34,315 bases of DNA from Acidobacteriota bacterium (GTDB lineage Bacteria; Acidobacteriota; Thermoanaerobaculia; Multivoradales; JAHEKO01): positions 1 through 34,315 of the forward strand of contig JADFQD010000002.1 in NCBI GenBank assembly GCA_022561975.1. The letters run 5' to 3'. Of this stretch, positions 18,303-26,577 are shown piece after piece; the first letter of the stretch is position 1; each line of letters begins with the position of its first letter. The position numbers and the translations under genes are program-made. The notes beneath the pieces were generated by a model. It worked only from the letters and a program-made list of their open reading frames with translations, ran no database searches and was not told the origin of the DNA.

Positions 18303-18899
18303 CTAGCGTCTTCGAACTGATCTCAGGATTCGCGGCGCACTCGCGAAGGTCGTCACGCCGTCTTTCTTGGAAAAGAAGTAGCGCTCTTCCGGAGGCGACC
18401 CGTTGAGCCCAACTCGCACCTTCGGATCGTACAGCCAGACCTCCACTGTGATCTTTTTCCGCCTCTGATCCTGCACAAAACCGATCTTGACCGGCTCTCC
18501 GAAGAGAACATAGATCGCGCCGCGATCGGTTCTCCTGCCGAGATTCGCTCCTTCGGCGAACAGCCGGTCGGCCCGCTCGGCTCGCTGATCGAAGAGATCT
18601 TTGACTTGCTTGCCCGGCCACGGAGTGTTGGAATCCAACCGCTCTTGCCAGAATCTCGAGATGAAGGCCTCGGCGGCCTGATCGTCGGTCAGATCCAAGT
18701 AAGCCCGTATTTCTTCGCTGCGGGCGATCCGCGCGACCGGCCCGATCAGCCACTGGGCCAGGCTCGGGCTGAGCAGGACGTTGATGAGGTCCTCCCGCTC
18801 CAGGCGCTGGCTCTTGCGAGCCACCGCCGGTACCGCAAAGAGGGCAGCGGCTACCAATACCGAGGCCAGAAGCCGCCTAGGTATGACGCAGCAAGTCAA
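18303..18899 (-). CDS. GWxTD-domain-like secreted/envelope protein
   Basis: ...FISRFWQERLDSNTPWPGKQVKDLFDQRAERADRLFAEGANLGRRTDRGAIYVLFGEPVKIGFVQDQRRKKITVEVWLY; N-terminal hydrophobic signal. TTG start at 18899 is a guess; overlaps the folE 3' end. Confidence 0.68.
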   Translation of the reverse strand: MTCCVIPRRLLASVLVAAALFAVPAVARKSQRLEREDLINVLLSPSLAQWLIGPVARIARSEEIRAYLDLTDDQAAEAFISRFWQERLDSNTPWPGKQVKDLFDQRAERADRLFAEGANLGRRTDRGAIYVLFGEPVKIGFVQDQRRKKITVEVWLYDPKVRVGLNGSPPEERYFFSKKDGVTTFASAPRILRSVRRR

Positions 18900-19491
18900 G
18901 GAATTCCTCCCGCACCGCCTTGTCGTGAAACGCGCCACGAAGTGCCGAGGTCACTGTCATGACGCCTGGCTTCTTTACCCCCCTCATCTCGACGCAAAGA
19001 TGACGAGCTTCGATCACCACCATCGCGCCTCGCGGCTTCAGCTCCTCTTCGAAGTACCGAACGACTTGTTCGGTAAGGCGTTCTTGCAACTGCGGCCGGC
19101 GTGCATAGAAGTCCAGAATCCGGGCGAACTTGGAAAGCCCGATAATTCGTTGGTCGGGAATATATGCGATATGAGCCTTGCCGTAGAAAGGCACCAGGTG
19201 ATGAGCGCACAGCGAGTAGAAAGGAATGTCTTTCTCCATCACCATGTGTGAATAGTCTTCGTCGTTGGGAAAGGTGGTGACCTGTGGCTCGGCGCCCTCG
19301 TCGAGACCCTGGAACATTTCCAGGTACATCTTGGCCACCCGAACATCTGTATGACGCAGATGCGGATCCGTCTGATCGAGACCGAGTTCCTCGAGCAAAC
19401 CGCGGACATGTTTGGCGATTCGCAGCACCTTCTCACTCTCCACTGCCGGACCCGTGCCGCTGGTGTCTGTAGCTGTTTCTAGGATAGACAT
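18877..19491 (-). CDS. folE: GTP cyclohydrolase I
   Basis: DIPFYSLCAHHLVPFYGKAHIAYIPDQRIIGLSKFARILDFYARRPQLQERLTEQV...ARHLCVEMRGVKKPG. Confidence 0.95.
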   Translation of the reverse strand: MSILETATDTSGTGPAVESEKVLRIAKHVRGLLEELGLDQTDPHLRHTDVRVAKMYLEMFQGLDEGAEPQVTTFPNDEDYSHMVMEKDIPFYSLCAHHLVPFYGKAHIAYIPDQRIIGLSKFARILDFYARRPQLQERLTEQVVRYFEEELKPRGAMVVIEARHLCVEMRGVKKPGVMTVTSALRGAFHDKAVREEFLDLLRHT

Positions 19492-19578
19492 TCGTGATCT
19501 CCGCTAAAACTTCAGAGCCGCCAGGATACCGCATCCGGCCGACCCTGAATCGGTATACTTCGAGCCCGGAGGGCAACG

Positions 19579-19812
19579 ATGGCGAGGATCACGATCGAAT
19601 ACTGCGTAGTTTGAAACTACAAACCGCGAGCCGCCAGTTTGGCGGACGAGATAGAGAAGAACTTCGGTGAGACAGCCGAGCTGATAAAGGGCAGGGACGG
19701 TGTTTTCGAGGTCGCTCTCGACGGCAAAAACTTGTATTCGAAAAAGAGCACCGGCCGCTTTCCCGAGCCAGGCGAAGTCGAGCAAACGCTGACTTCTCTT
19801 CTGACTTCGTAG
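19579..19812 (+). CDS. selW: SelW/Rdx-family selenoprotein (UGA at 19612-19614 read as Sec)
   Basis: Manual translation across one in-frame TGA: MARITIEYCVVUNYKPRAASLADEIEKNFGETAELIKGRDGVFEVALDGKNLYSKKSTGRFPEPGEVEQTLTSLLTS*. CxxU sits after the first beta strand, with GVFEV.LDGK..YSKK.TGRFPE downstream. RBS GGAGG at 19568-19572, 6-7 nt from ATG. 78 codons including the stop, no other in-frame stop. Confidence 0.9.
19631..19645 (+). promoter_or_regulatory. Candidate bacterial SECIS hairpin CCGCCA-GTT-TGGCGG
   Basis: Perfect 6-bp stem (19631-19636 / 19640-19645), 3-nt loop beginning with G, starting 16 nt after the UGA (loop begins 22 nt after it), inside the SelW reading frame. Confidence 0.75.
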
Positions 19813-19831
19813 CGGCCCGGTTTGCGGGCCG
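19813..19831. terminator. Hairpin CGGCCCG-GTTTG-CGGGCCG directly after selW stop
   Basis: 7-bp perfect stem between convergent selW and the methyltransferase gene; no clear U-tract, so terminator function is uncertain. Confidence 0.45.
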
Positions 19832-19849
19832 AGAGGCGGCCAGGTAGTA

Positions 19850-21034
19850 CTACTCGAGACTGCGCAACTGGGCGACGATCTCGATATGGCCGGTCTGCGG
19901 GAAGAGATCGAGGTAGACCAGGCTTTCGAGCGTGAAGCGTCTCGCGAGTGCCTTGAGGTCGCGCGCCAGGGCGGCCGGATGACATGAAGCGTACGTCAGA
20001 CGTTTCGGACGTAGCCGTTTCAAGGCTCCTCGTACATGGAGACTGAGACCCTGCCGAGGTGGATCGACCACCACCCGATCGACGCCCTCCGGTAACTGTA
20101 CGATCCAACTCTCGACGGCCGAACCGATCGTGGCCATATTGGCCAGCCCAGCCTTCTGCGCGTTGTTGCGCAGATATCGGGAGGCGTTGCTGTCGCCCTC
20201 GACGGCGACCACCTGCCTGTACCGCCGCGCCAGCGGCAGCGCAAACAGCCCGACCCCGGCGTAGAGATCGTAGGCGACCTCGCCCTCCTCGCGACCTACA
20301 ACTGCTTCTACGAACTCCCCTAGCAGCCCGGCGTGCGCCTGAAAGAACGTACGCGCGTCGTATTCATACCGAAAGTCGCCCACTCGGCGACTCACGGTCC
20401 CCTTCGGGAGTCCCGGCAGCACCGGGCCGCAGGTAATCGCCCCGTCGTCGCCCAGCGCCGCGTCGAGTCGTCGAGGGACGCGGTGATCGAGCCGCTCCGC
20501 AAGCCCGACGACAAACTCTTCGAGGGGCTCCGCAAGTACGGCGCAGGTACGCACACTCACCAGTTTGTGGCTGGCACGCGCAAAATAGCCAACGCTCGCT
20601 CTACCCGGCTCTCCCTCGAGTCGAAGTTGGGTACGAAGCCGGTAGTGCCACGAGTCGCCACGAACCACTCGGTCCGGCACATCATGCGCTACCGAGCCCA
20701 GACGCTCGAGGGTTTCTCGCGCGGCGCTCACTTTCCAGCGAGTCTGCGCCTCGTCCTCGATATGCTGAAGGCTGCAGCCGCCACAGTTCGCGAAGTGCTC
20801 GCAGGGCGCTTCACGACGTTCCGGCCCGCTTTGCAAAATCTCGACGATCTCGGCTCTGGCATAGCTTGGCCGCCGCTCGATGATTCGAAGCCGAAGCCGG
20901 TCACCGGGCGCCGAGAGCGGGACAAAGATGGGTACGCCCTGGCTGCGCGCCAGTCCGTCGCCACCTGCGATGAGCTTCTCGATCTCAACCTCGACCGTGT
21001 CATCAACCGCCAGAATATCGGGGGGAATGGTCAT
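19850..21034 (-). CDS. 23S rRNA (uracil-C5)-methyltransferase-like, RumA/TrmA family with TRAM domain
   Basis: VEVEIEKLIAGGDGLARSQGVPIFVPLSAPGDRLRLRIIERRPSYARAEI; CEHFANCGGCSLQHI; DLYAGVGLFALPLA; VVVDPPRQGLSLHV; LTYASCHPAALARDL. Confidence 0.92.
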   Translation of the reverse strand: MTIPPDILAVDDTVEVEIEKLIAGGDGLARSQGVPIFVPLSAPGDRLRLRIIERRPSYARAEIVEILQSGPERREAPCEHFANCGGCSLQHIEDEAQTRWKVSAARETLERLGSVAHDVPDRVVRGDSWHYRLRTQLRLEGEPGRASVGYFARASHKLVSVRTCAVLAEPLEEFVVGLAERLDHRVPRRLDAALGDDGAITCGPVLPGLPKGTVSRRVGDFRYEYDARTFFQAHAGLLGEFVEAVVGREEGEVAYDLYAGVGLFALPLARRYRQVVAVEGDSNASRYLRNNAQKAGLANMATIGSAVESWIVQLPEGVDRVVVDPPRQGLSLHVRGALKRLRPKRLTYASCHPAALARDLKALARRFTLESLVYLDLFPQTGHIEIVAQLRSLE

Positions 21035-21876
21035 TTTCCAGTCCCGGGCTCATCACCGATAATGAAGTGAATCCTATCGGCCAGTTCCGGCAAATCTCGT
21101 AGGACCGCTCGCTCGAGGTCGGCCAAGCGATGGCGCCGACTCAGGTGGCAGAGCACAATGGCCTCATTCTCGAACCGGCCGGCCAGGGCCGCTAGGTCTT
21201 GTAAGTGGAGGTGTCCAAAACGTTCGCCATGGCTACGCGTCTGCGGGCTCATGAACGTGCACTCCACCAGAAGGATCTTGGTTTCGAAGAGCCGCGGCTC
21301 ACGCGCGAAGAGTTCCGCCCCGGTGTCCCCACAGTAACTCAGCCACAGCTCTTCGCAGTCCCTCGTGACCTCGACGCCGTTGCCCTTGAGCCGCGCGACC
21401 TCCCGCGGCGCCATGCCTTCGAGATCACGCCGAAGCTTCTGCTGCCGACGAATCAAATGGCAGCCCAGCGCGGGGACCGTGTGGTTCGCCTCGAAAACCT
21501 CCAGGCGCAGCCCCTGCTCGAGTTCGCGACTCTCCCCGGGCTCGAGCCCCACAACCTCGGCGCTCAAGTCCTGGCTCTCGAGCCGGCTTGCCGCACCAAT
21601 GTAATCGATGAGGTCGCCGGCCATTGTCCTCGGACAAAAAATGGTGGTCGGACCGAGCCCCTGATGCTTGCGCTGAGTCAGCACCCAGGGAATACCGACC
21701 GTGTGGTCCAAATGGCTATGGCTGAGAAAAATCCACCGCGCCCCGATCAAGGGCGAAGCGCCTTTGCCCACGTCCAACGCCAGCCCTGGGGGATCGATAC
21801 GGAACCAGGTTTCGTCTCCGGCACGAGAGAAACCCTGAATCTTGAGCCCGTCGAATGTCAGCGATACGCCGCGCAT
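21031..21876 (-). CDS. RNase Z-like metallo-beta-lactamase-fold hydrolase
   Basis: ARWIFLSHSHLDHTVGIPWVL; EANHTVPALGCHLI; LSYCGDTGAELF; LLVECTFMSP; GHLHLQDLA; ATGA overlap with the following gene. Confidence 0.82.
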   Translation of the reverse strand: MRGVSLTFDGLKIQGFSRAGDETWFRIDPPGLALDVGKGASPLIGARWIFLSHSHLDHTVGIPWVLTQRKHQGLGPTTIFCPRTMAGDLIDYIGAASRLESQDLSAEVVGLEPGESRELEQGLRLEVFEANHTVPALGCHLIRRQQKLRRDLEGMAPREVARLKGNGVEVTRDCEELWLSYCGDTGAELFAREPRLFETKILLVECTFMSPQTRSHGERFGHLHLQDLAALAGRFENEAIVLCHLSRRHRLADLERAVLRDLPELADRIHFIIGDEPGTGK

Positions 21877-21915
21877 GGCCTGCCGATCGAGCGTGCAGTG
21901 CGATGGGTAAGAGGA

Positions 21916-22977
21916 CTAGACCTCTTGGTAGAGCCACTTACTCAAGGGCTTGAGCCGAGTCGAAACCGACGACGGATCCGGATCGATCAACCACAGCGCC
22001 GCGGCCACGGATGACAGCAGCGAATTGCCATCTTGAGGGGTAAAGCAAAAGCCGTACAATTCGCGCTTGCGCTGTACGGTCAAGGTCGGTAACGAAACCA
22101 CGGTCTGCGAAAGAATGCGGCCATAGTAACCGTGGTCGCGTCCAAAGCTGAAAACCAAGTTGGTCTGCTGCTTCTCAGTTACCGCCACGCGCGGATTCGC
22201 GCGCAGGCGCTCCACCACCTCCTCTACCGAGGTGTCGCGGTTGAAAGCCATACGGAACCAAATCGTGTGCATGTACTGGGTATTGAGCTTGACCGCGCTC
22301 GAGAACAAGTCGAAGTTCTGACCGAGGGTCTCGAAGACGCGGTGAGCATCTCGCGCATGGTGGGTTCCGAACTCGGCGTCGCCGTGAGCGCCCAGCGACG
22401 GCGCCGGAATAAACCCACTGGTCTGGGTAACATCGTTCGCCCGCCGCATGCAGACGAAGTTCCCCTGTTCGAGACAGTAGGAATCGGAATCGTGGCACAG
22501 GGTCTTGATCAGCGTCGTGATGTTGTGCGTATTGCAGGAAACTATCTGAATAAAACGAGTCTCACCCGGAATCAAGGCCTCGTCGTTGACGCCGCGCGCA
22601 TAGGGAGTCCCGAACCCCAATTCGCTTCCTTGGGCCAGATAGCCCTTGGGTGCCGAGATGTCCTGGTAATAGAGCTCCTTGTTCTCGTTGCCCGCCGGTG
22701 TACAGTCGATGACCACGGTGGCTCGCTCGATCGCCTCTCTCGCTTCGTAGCTGACTTCGTGGCCTAGGGCCTCGAAGTCGTTCCGGCGCTCGGCATCCAC
22801 CGCCAACTTGGCCCCACGCTCCATCAGATGTCGGATCCTGGGGCGATCCGAGCGCAATGGGGTGCGCTTGTGAAACGTCACCTCGTCGATCCCCATCCTG
22901 TCCCCGAGATCCACAAACAAACCGAGCAACGGCTCGCCAATCGTTCCAGTACCGAGAATGTGAATTATTGCGGCCAT
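21916..22977 (-). CDS. Archaeal-type (type II) glyceraldehyde-3-phosphate dehydrogenase homologue
   Basis: MAAIIHILGTGTIGEPLLGLFVDLGDRMGIDEVTFHKRTP..., VVIDCTPAGNENKELYYQ, IVSCNTHNITTLIKTL (compare archaeal SCNTTGL). Confidence 0.72.
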   Translation of the reverse strand: MAAIIHILGTGTIGEPLLGLFVDLGDRMGIDEVTFHKRTPLRSDRPRIRHLMERGAKLAVDAERRNDFEALGHEVSYEAREAIERATVVIDCTPAGNENKELYYQDISAPKGYLAQGSELGFGTPYARGVNDEALIPGETRFIQIVSCNTHNITTLIKTLCHDSDSYCLEQGNFVCMRRANDVTQTSGFIPAPSLGAHGDAEFGTHHARDAHRVFETLGQNFDLFSSAVKLNTQYMHTIWFRMAFNRDTSVEEVVERLRANPRVAVTEKQQTNLVFSFGRDHGYYGRILSQTVVSLPTLTVQRKRELYGFCFTPQDGNSLLSSVAAALWLIDPDPSSVSTRLKPLSKWLYQEV

Positions 22978-22983
22978 GACTCC

Positions 22984-23232
22984 CTATTCCTCTGGTAGTT
23001 CATCTCCGTGAGCCCCGTGCTTTCCTCCGCCGCGCCAATTCGGGTCACGATTTGCGAACTCATCCACGTCTCTGTGCACCTCGACCAGCGTCCTGGTGAC
23101 AGCAGAATCACAGGTTTCGTTCTCACACTCGTAAGTGTAAACGTTCACTTCCTCGCGTCGCACGAACCCGCTCAAGGTTTGGTAGGTCCGGCAGTTGCCG
23201 CACATGACCGAAAGCTCGCGAATGTTGACCAT
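22984..23232 (-). CDS. Small four-cysteine (zinc-ribbon-like) hypothetical protein
   Basis: MVNIRELSVMCGNCRTYQTLSGFVRREEVNVYTYECENETCDSAVTRTLVEVHRDVDEFANRDPNWRGGG...; CxxC...CxxxxC, 6 bp from the GAPDH-like gene and 1 bp from tlpA. Confidence 0.7.
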   Translation of the reverse strand: MVNIRELSVMCGNCRTYQTLSGFVRREEVNVYTYECENETCDSAVTRTLVEVHRDVDEFANRDPNWRGGGKHGAHGDELPEE

Positions 23233-23233
23233 G

Positions 23234-23812
23234 TCACGAAGCCGAGCGCAGCTCGTCCGAAAAATCATCCCCAGCCAGCCGCGCCTTTCGGCCTTCGATG
23301 ATCTCGTCGACCGCGGATCTCAACTTGGCGGCCGTCGAAATGCCCTCATGCAGATACATCACGGTACCGTCGCGGTCCAGCAGCACTACCGTAGGCAAGA
23401 TGAACAGGTTGTACCTGCTGGCTATGGTGTCGGTCGGATCGACGAGCACGGGATAGGGAAACGGCCGCTTGGCGACGAACTCGCGAACCACCGTTTCCGG
23501 CTCCCCAAGGCTAACCGCGAAGAACTCGACACCCCGGCTCTTGAGCTCCGGATAGAGCTTGGCGAGGATGTCCGCCTGGAGATGGCATGGCCCGCACCAG
23601 GTCGCCCAGAACTCGACAAGAACCAGATCTTCGCCGGCGTCACTCGGGCTCAGTGTGCCACCGTCGAGGGAGGCCAAGTCGAACTCCATGACGGAGCCGG
23701 CTCCCCCTGTGGCCGTGCCGGTAACCGGCACCTCGGGCGTATCGGGGCCCGCCTGACATGCGGCCGAAAGAACCGTGAGCACAACGAGCGCGGTGTGGAG
23801 TATCTTGTGCAT
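23234..23812 (-). CDS. TlpA/ResA-like thioredoxin-fold lipoprotein
   Basis: Lipobox-like LSAAC; VLVEFWATWCGPCHLQADILAKL; LPTVVLLDRDGTVMYLHEG. Confidence 0.9.
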   Translation of the reverse strand: MHKILHTALVVLTVLSAACQAGPDTPEVPVTGTATGGAGSVMEFDLASLDGGTLSPSDAGEDLVLVEFWATWCGPCHLQADILAKLYPELKSRGVEFFAVSLGEPETVVREFVAKRPFPYPVLVDPTDTIASRYNLFILPTVVLLDRDGTVMYLHEGISTAAKLRSAVDEIIEGRKARLAGDDFSDELRSAS

Positions 23813-23893
23813 CCGAACAAGAGGGGAGCGGGATCAACCCCCTCCCCTCGGCGGGAAGCATACGCCAAAAACGGCGGCGACAATAGCAAGCAT

Positions 23894-23924
23894 AAAAAAA
23901 CGCGAGCCCCCGAAGGAGCCCGCG
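23894..23924 (-). terminator. Rho-independent terminator with C(UUCG)G tetraloop
   Basis: Minus strand CGCGGGCTCC-TTCG-GGGGCTCGCG-TTTTTTT (10-bp stem with two G-U wobbles, T7 tail), just downstream of the lysine-rich gene. Confidence 0.85.
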
Positions 23925-23955
23925 CGGGAAACCAAAAAGCGGCTTCGAAGTTGGC

Positions 23956-24225
23956 TTACTTCCGCTTGGTAGCGCGCTTCTTCGTGGCCTTTTTCTTGGT
24001 CGCACGCTTTTTGGTGGCGCGCTTCTTAGTCGCGCGCTTCTTCGTGGCTCTCTTCTTGGTGGCACGCTTTTTCGTGGCCTTCTTCTTAGCTGCCTTCTTC
24101 TTGGTGGCGCGCTTCTTGGTGGCGCGCTTCTTCGTGGCCTTCTTTTTGGTCGCGCGCTTGGGGGCGCTCTTTGCCACCTTGCGCTTGGTGGCGCGCTTCT
24201 TCGTGGCTCTCTTCTTCGTTGCCAT
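23956..24225 (-). CDS. Histone H1-like lysine/alanine-rich repeat protein
   Basis: M then 16 pentapeptides of ATKKR/ATKKK/ATKRK/AAKKK type, interrupted by VAKSAPKR; RBS AGGAGG about 8 nt upstream; followed by a strong terminator. Confidence 0.85.
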   Translation of the reverse strand: MATKKRATKKRATKRKVAKSAPKRATKKKATKKRATKKRATKKKAAKKKATKKRATKKRATKKRATKKRATKKRATKKKATKKRATKRK

Positions 24226-24954
24226 TGGTCTTGCCTCCTGCCCACTACGGGCTAAAGGACCTAACGCGGTCCAAGTCCACGCAAGGCGGCGGAATTGCCT
24301 CCCTGCTCAGTAACAATTTCACTCTTGCTCATGCACTTTGTCGATCCAGAATGTTCGTCGTCGCCCAATTCGGCTTCGAGTCGCCCTTGCAGTCTCGCCG
24401 GGTTTCTATAACTCGGTCCTTGGCGGAAATATAGGTCAAAACAAATTCAAACGCCAGCATTCTGCGTCGCCTAGTCGAGCACGTGCTCAGCCGAATCATC
24501 CTTGCGCTCGATGGCTACCAACCTCGGTCGCCGATTCTAATCTTCCGTGCAAAGCGAATCGAAAGACGTTCGTGTTGAAGTCGCGTCTCGCGAGGAATCA
24601 TGCGCGCGCCCGCTAGGGCGCGATGTAGCGCCTCGAGATAGTCGGCGCATATTGCGTCAAGACCGGGCCGACTCGGCTTCGCGAATGTTCTTCGCTCTTG
24701 TTCAAACATTGGAACAGTTCAGAGGAGTGCGAAAATCAGGCTTTGGAAAATAGACGGCTCTCGGCTGGCTCGGGTTTCTCTTGCGGAGCTTGGACGCACG
24801 TAGCCGAAGGCAGACTGACATGGACAATGCAAGAATGAACTATATATAGCGCACTTGTCAAGCAAGACCGCAACATCTTGTGGTTCGGATCACCGGCCGG
24901 CCGGCGACAGCAAACGCTCTTCGCCACTCCTCATCGACCTATAATGTCGGAGAA

Positions 24955-26559
24955 ATGTCTGACGACTCCGGAAACGACGGCGGCATCCGAAGGACCTCTT
25001 CGGACATCGTTCTGCCGCTTTTCTACGGTCCGGCCAAGAAGCCGACATCCGATTCCGACGCTGCGAACGCGCCCGGATCATTCCCGTACACCCGGGGTCT
25101 CTACCCGGAGATGTATCGGCGACGACTGTGGACCATGCGGCAATACGCCGGCTATGCGGACGCCGAGGAGTCCAACCGCCGCTACCACTTCCTACTCGCC
25201 CAAGGCATCACCGGTCTCTCCGTTGCCTTCGACTTGCCGACTCAGATCGGCTACGACTCCGACCACGCCCTCGCTCGAGGCGAGGTGGGCAAGGTCGGAG
25301 TCGCGATCGACTCGATAGAGGACATGCGCCGACTCTTCGACGGGATTCCAATGGAAGAGGTCACGACCTCGATGACAATCAACTCGACCGCCGCGATCTT
25401 GCTGAGCCTATATCTCGTCGTTGCCGAGGAACAGGGCGTCGCCTGGGAGCGAGTCGGTGGCACGGTGCAAAACGACATCCTCAAGGAGTACGCCGCTCGC
25501 GGAACCTACGTTTTCCCGCCGCAACCTTCCATGGCTCTGGTAACCGACATCATCGAGTTCTGCGCCGACCGAGTTCCGAAGTGGAACCCGGTTTCGGTTT
25601 CCGGCTACCACATGCGAGAAGCCGGCAGCACCGCGGTTCAGGAAGTCGCTTTCACCCTCGCCAACGGGCTCGCCTATGTTCAGGCCGCGATCGATCGGGG
25701 GCTCGACATCGATTCGTTCGCCCCGAGGGTGTCGTTCTTCTTCAACGCCCACAATCACTTCCTGGAAGAGGTCGCCAAGTTCCGCGCGGCTCGCCAGCTC
25801 TGGGCACAACTCGTTCGCGAGCGATTCGCGCCGAAGAACCCACGGTCCTGTTGGCTGCGCTTTCACGTCCAAACCGCGGGCTCGACGCTAACGGCGCAAC
25901 AGCCGGATAACAACGTGGTCAGGGTCGCCCTACAGGCGCTGGCCGCTATTTGCGGTGGAGCGCAGTCGCTGCACACCAATTCGCGAGATGAAGCTCTCGG
26001 ACTGCCCACCGAAGATGCGGCCCAGCTGGCCCTGCGCACTCAGCAGGTTCTAGCCCTCGAGTCTGGAATCACCGATGTAGCGGACCCGCTGGGAGGAGCG
26101 TATTCGATCGAAGCCTTGACCGCGGAGATCGTCGCTCGCGCACGGCGTTACATCGCCGAAATCGAAACCATGGGCGGCGCCGTAGCGGCGCTCGAGCGGG
26201 GCTTTCAACAGCGAGAGATCGCCGACGCTGCCTACAGGGCTCAGATCTCCATTGAGAGCGGCGACCACCAAGTCGTGGGGATCAACGCTCATGTCGACGA
26301 GAAGTCGCCACGAGTCGAGGTGCTCAGCGTAAGTCCTGCGGCAGAGAGCGCGCAGACCGAGCGGCTTCGCGCTTTTCGCGACCGGCGTGACGCCGCAGCG
26401 GCGGCGGGGGCGCGAGCCTCGCTCGCCGCCGCCGCCCGGGACGCCCGCAATCTGATGCCGCCGATTCTCGATTGTGTCCGGGCGGAACTCACCGTGGGCG
26501 AGATCACCGACACCTTGCGCGAGATCTACGGCGAGCACCAAGAGACTAGCTTCGACTAG
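24955..26559 (+). CDS. Methylmalonyl-CoA mutase catalytic (large) subunit, without B12-binding domain
   Basis: [88 protein letters not shown]...; ends at ~534 aa with no DxHxxG cobalamin domain. Confidence 0.92.
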   Translation: MSDDSGNDGGIRRTSSDIVLPLFYGPAKKPTSDSDAANAPGSFPYTRGLYPEMYRRRLWTMRQYAGYADAEESNRRYHFLLAQGITGLSVAFDLPTQIGYDSDHALARGEVGKVGVAIDSIEDMRRLFDGIPMEEVTTSMTINSTAAILLSLYLVVAEEQGVAWERVGGTVQNDILKEYAARGTYVFPPQPSMALVTDIIEFCADRVPKWNPVSVSGYHMREAGSTAVQEVAFTLANGLAYVQAAIDRGLDIDSFAPRVSFFFNAHNHFLEEVAKFRAARQLWAQLVRERFAPKNPRSCWLRFHVQTAGSTLTAQQPDNNVVRVALQALAAICGGAQSLHTNSRDEALGLPTEDAAQLALRTQQVLALESGITDVADPLGGAYSIEALTAEIVARARRYIAEIETMGGAVAALERGFQQREIADAAYRAQISIESGDHQVVGINAHVDEKSPRVEVLSVSPAAESAQTERLRAFRDRRDAAAAAGARASLAAAARDARNLMPPILDCVRAELTVGEITDTLREIYGEHQETSFD

Positions 26560-26577
26560 CCTGACGTTGTCGCCAGT

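Noticed and set aside
19554-19559. TATACT as a -10 box for selW
   Set aside because: No matching -35 at suitable spacing and too close to the RBS to be convincing.
19504-19785. Minus-strand 93-aa ORF in the gap between folE and the methyltransferase
   Set aside because: Antisense of the SelW frame; no recognisable motifs, whereas the plus strand gives a full Rdx-family protein with RBS.
23195-24313. Plus-strand 372-aa ORF with LVARFFVAFF repeats resembling a membrane protein
   Set aside because: Antisense shadow of tlpA and of the (ATKKR)n repeat gene; its hydrophobic repeats are the reverse complement of Lys codons.
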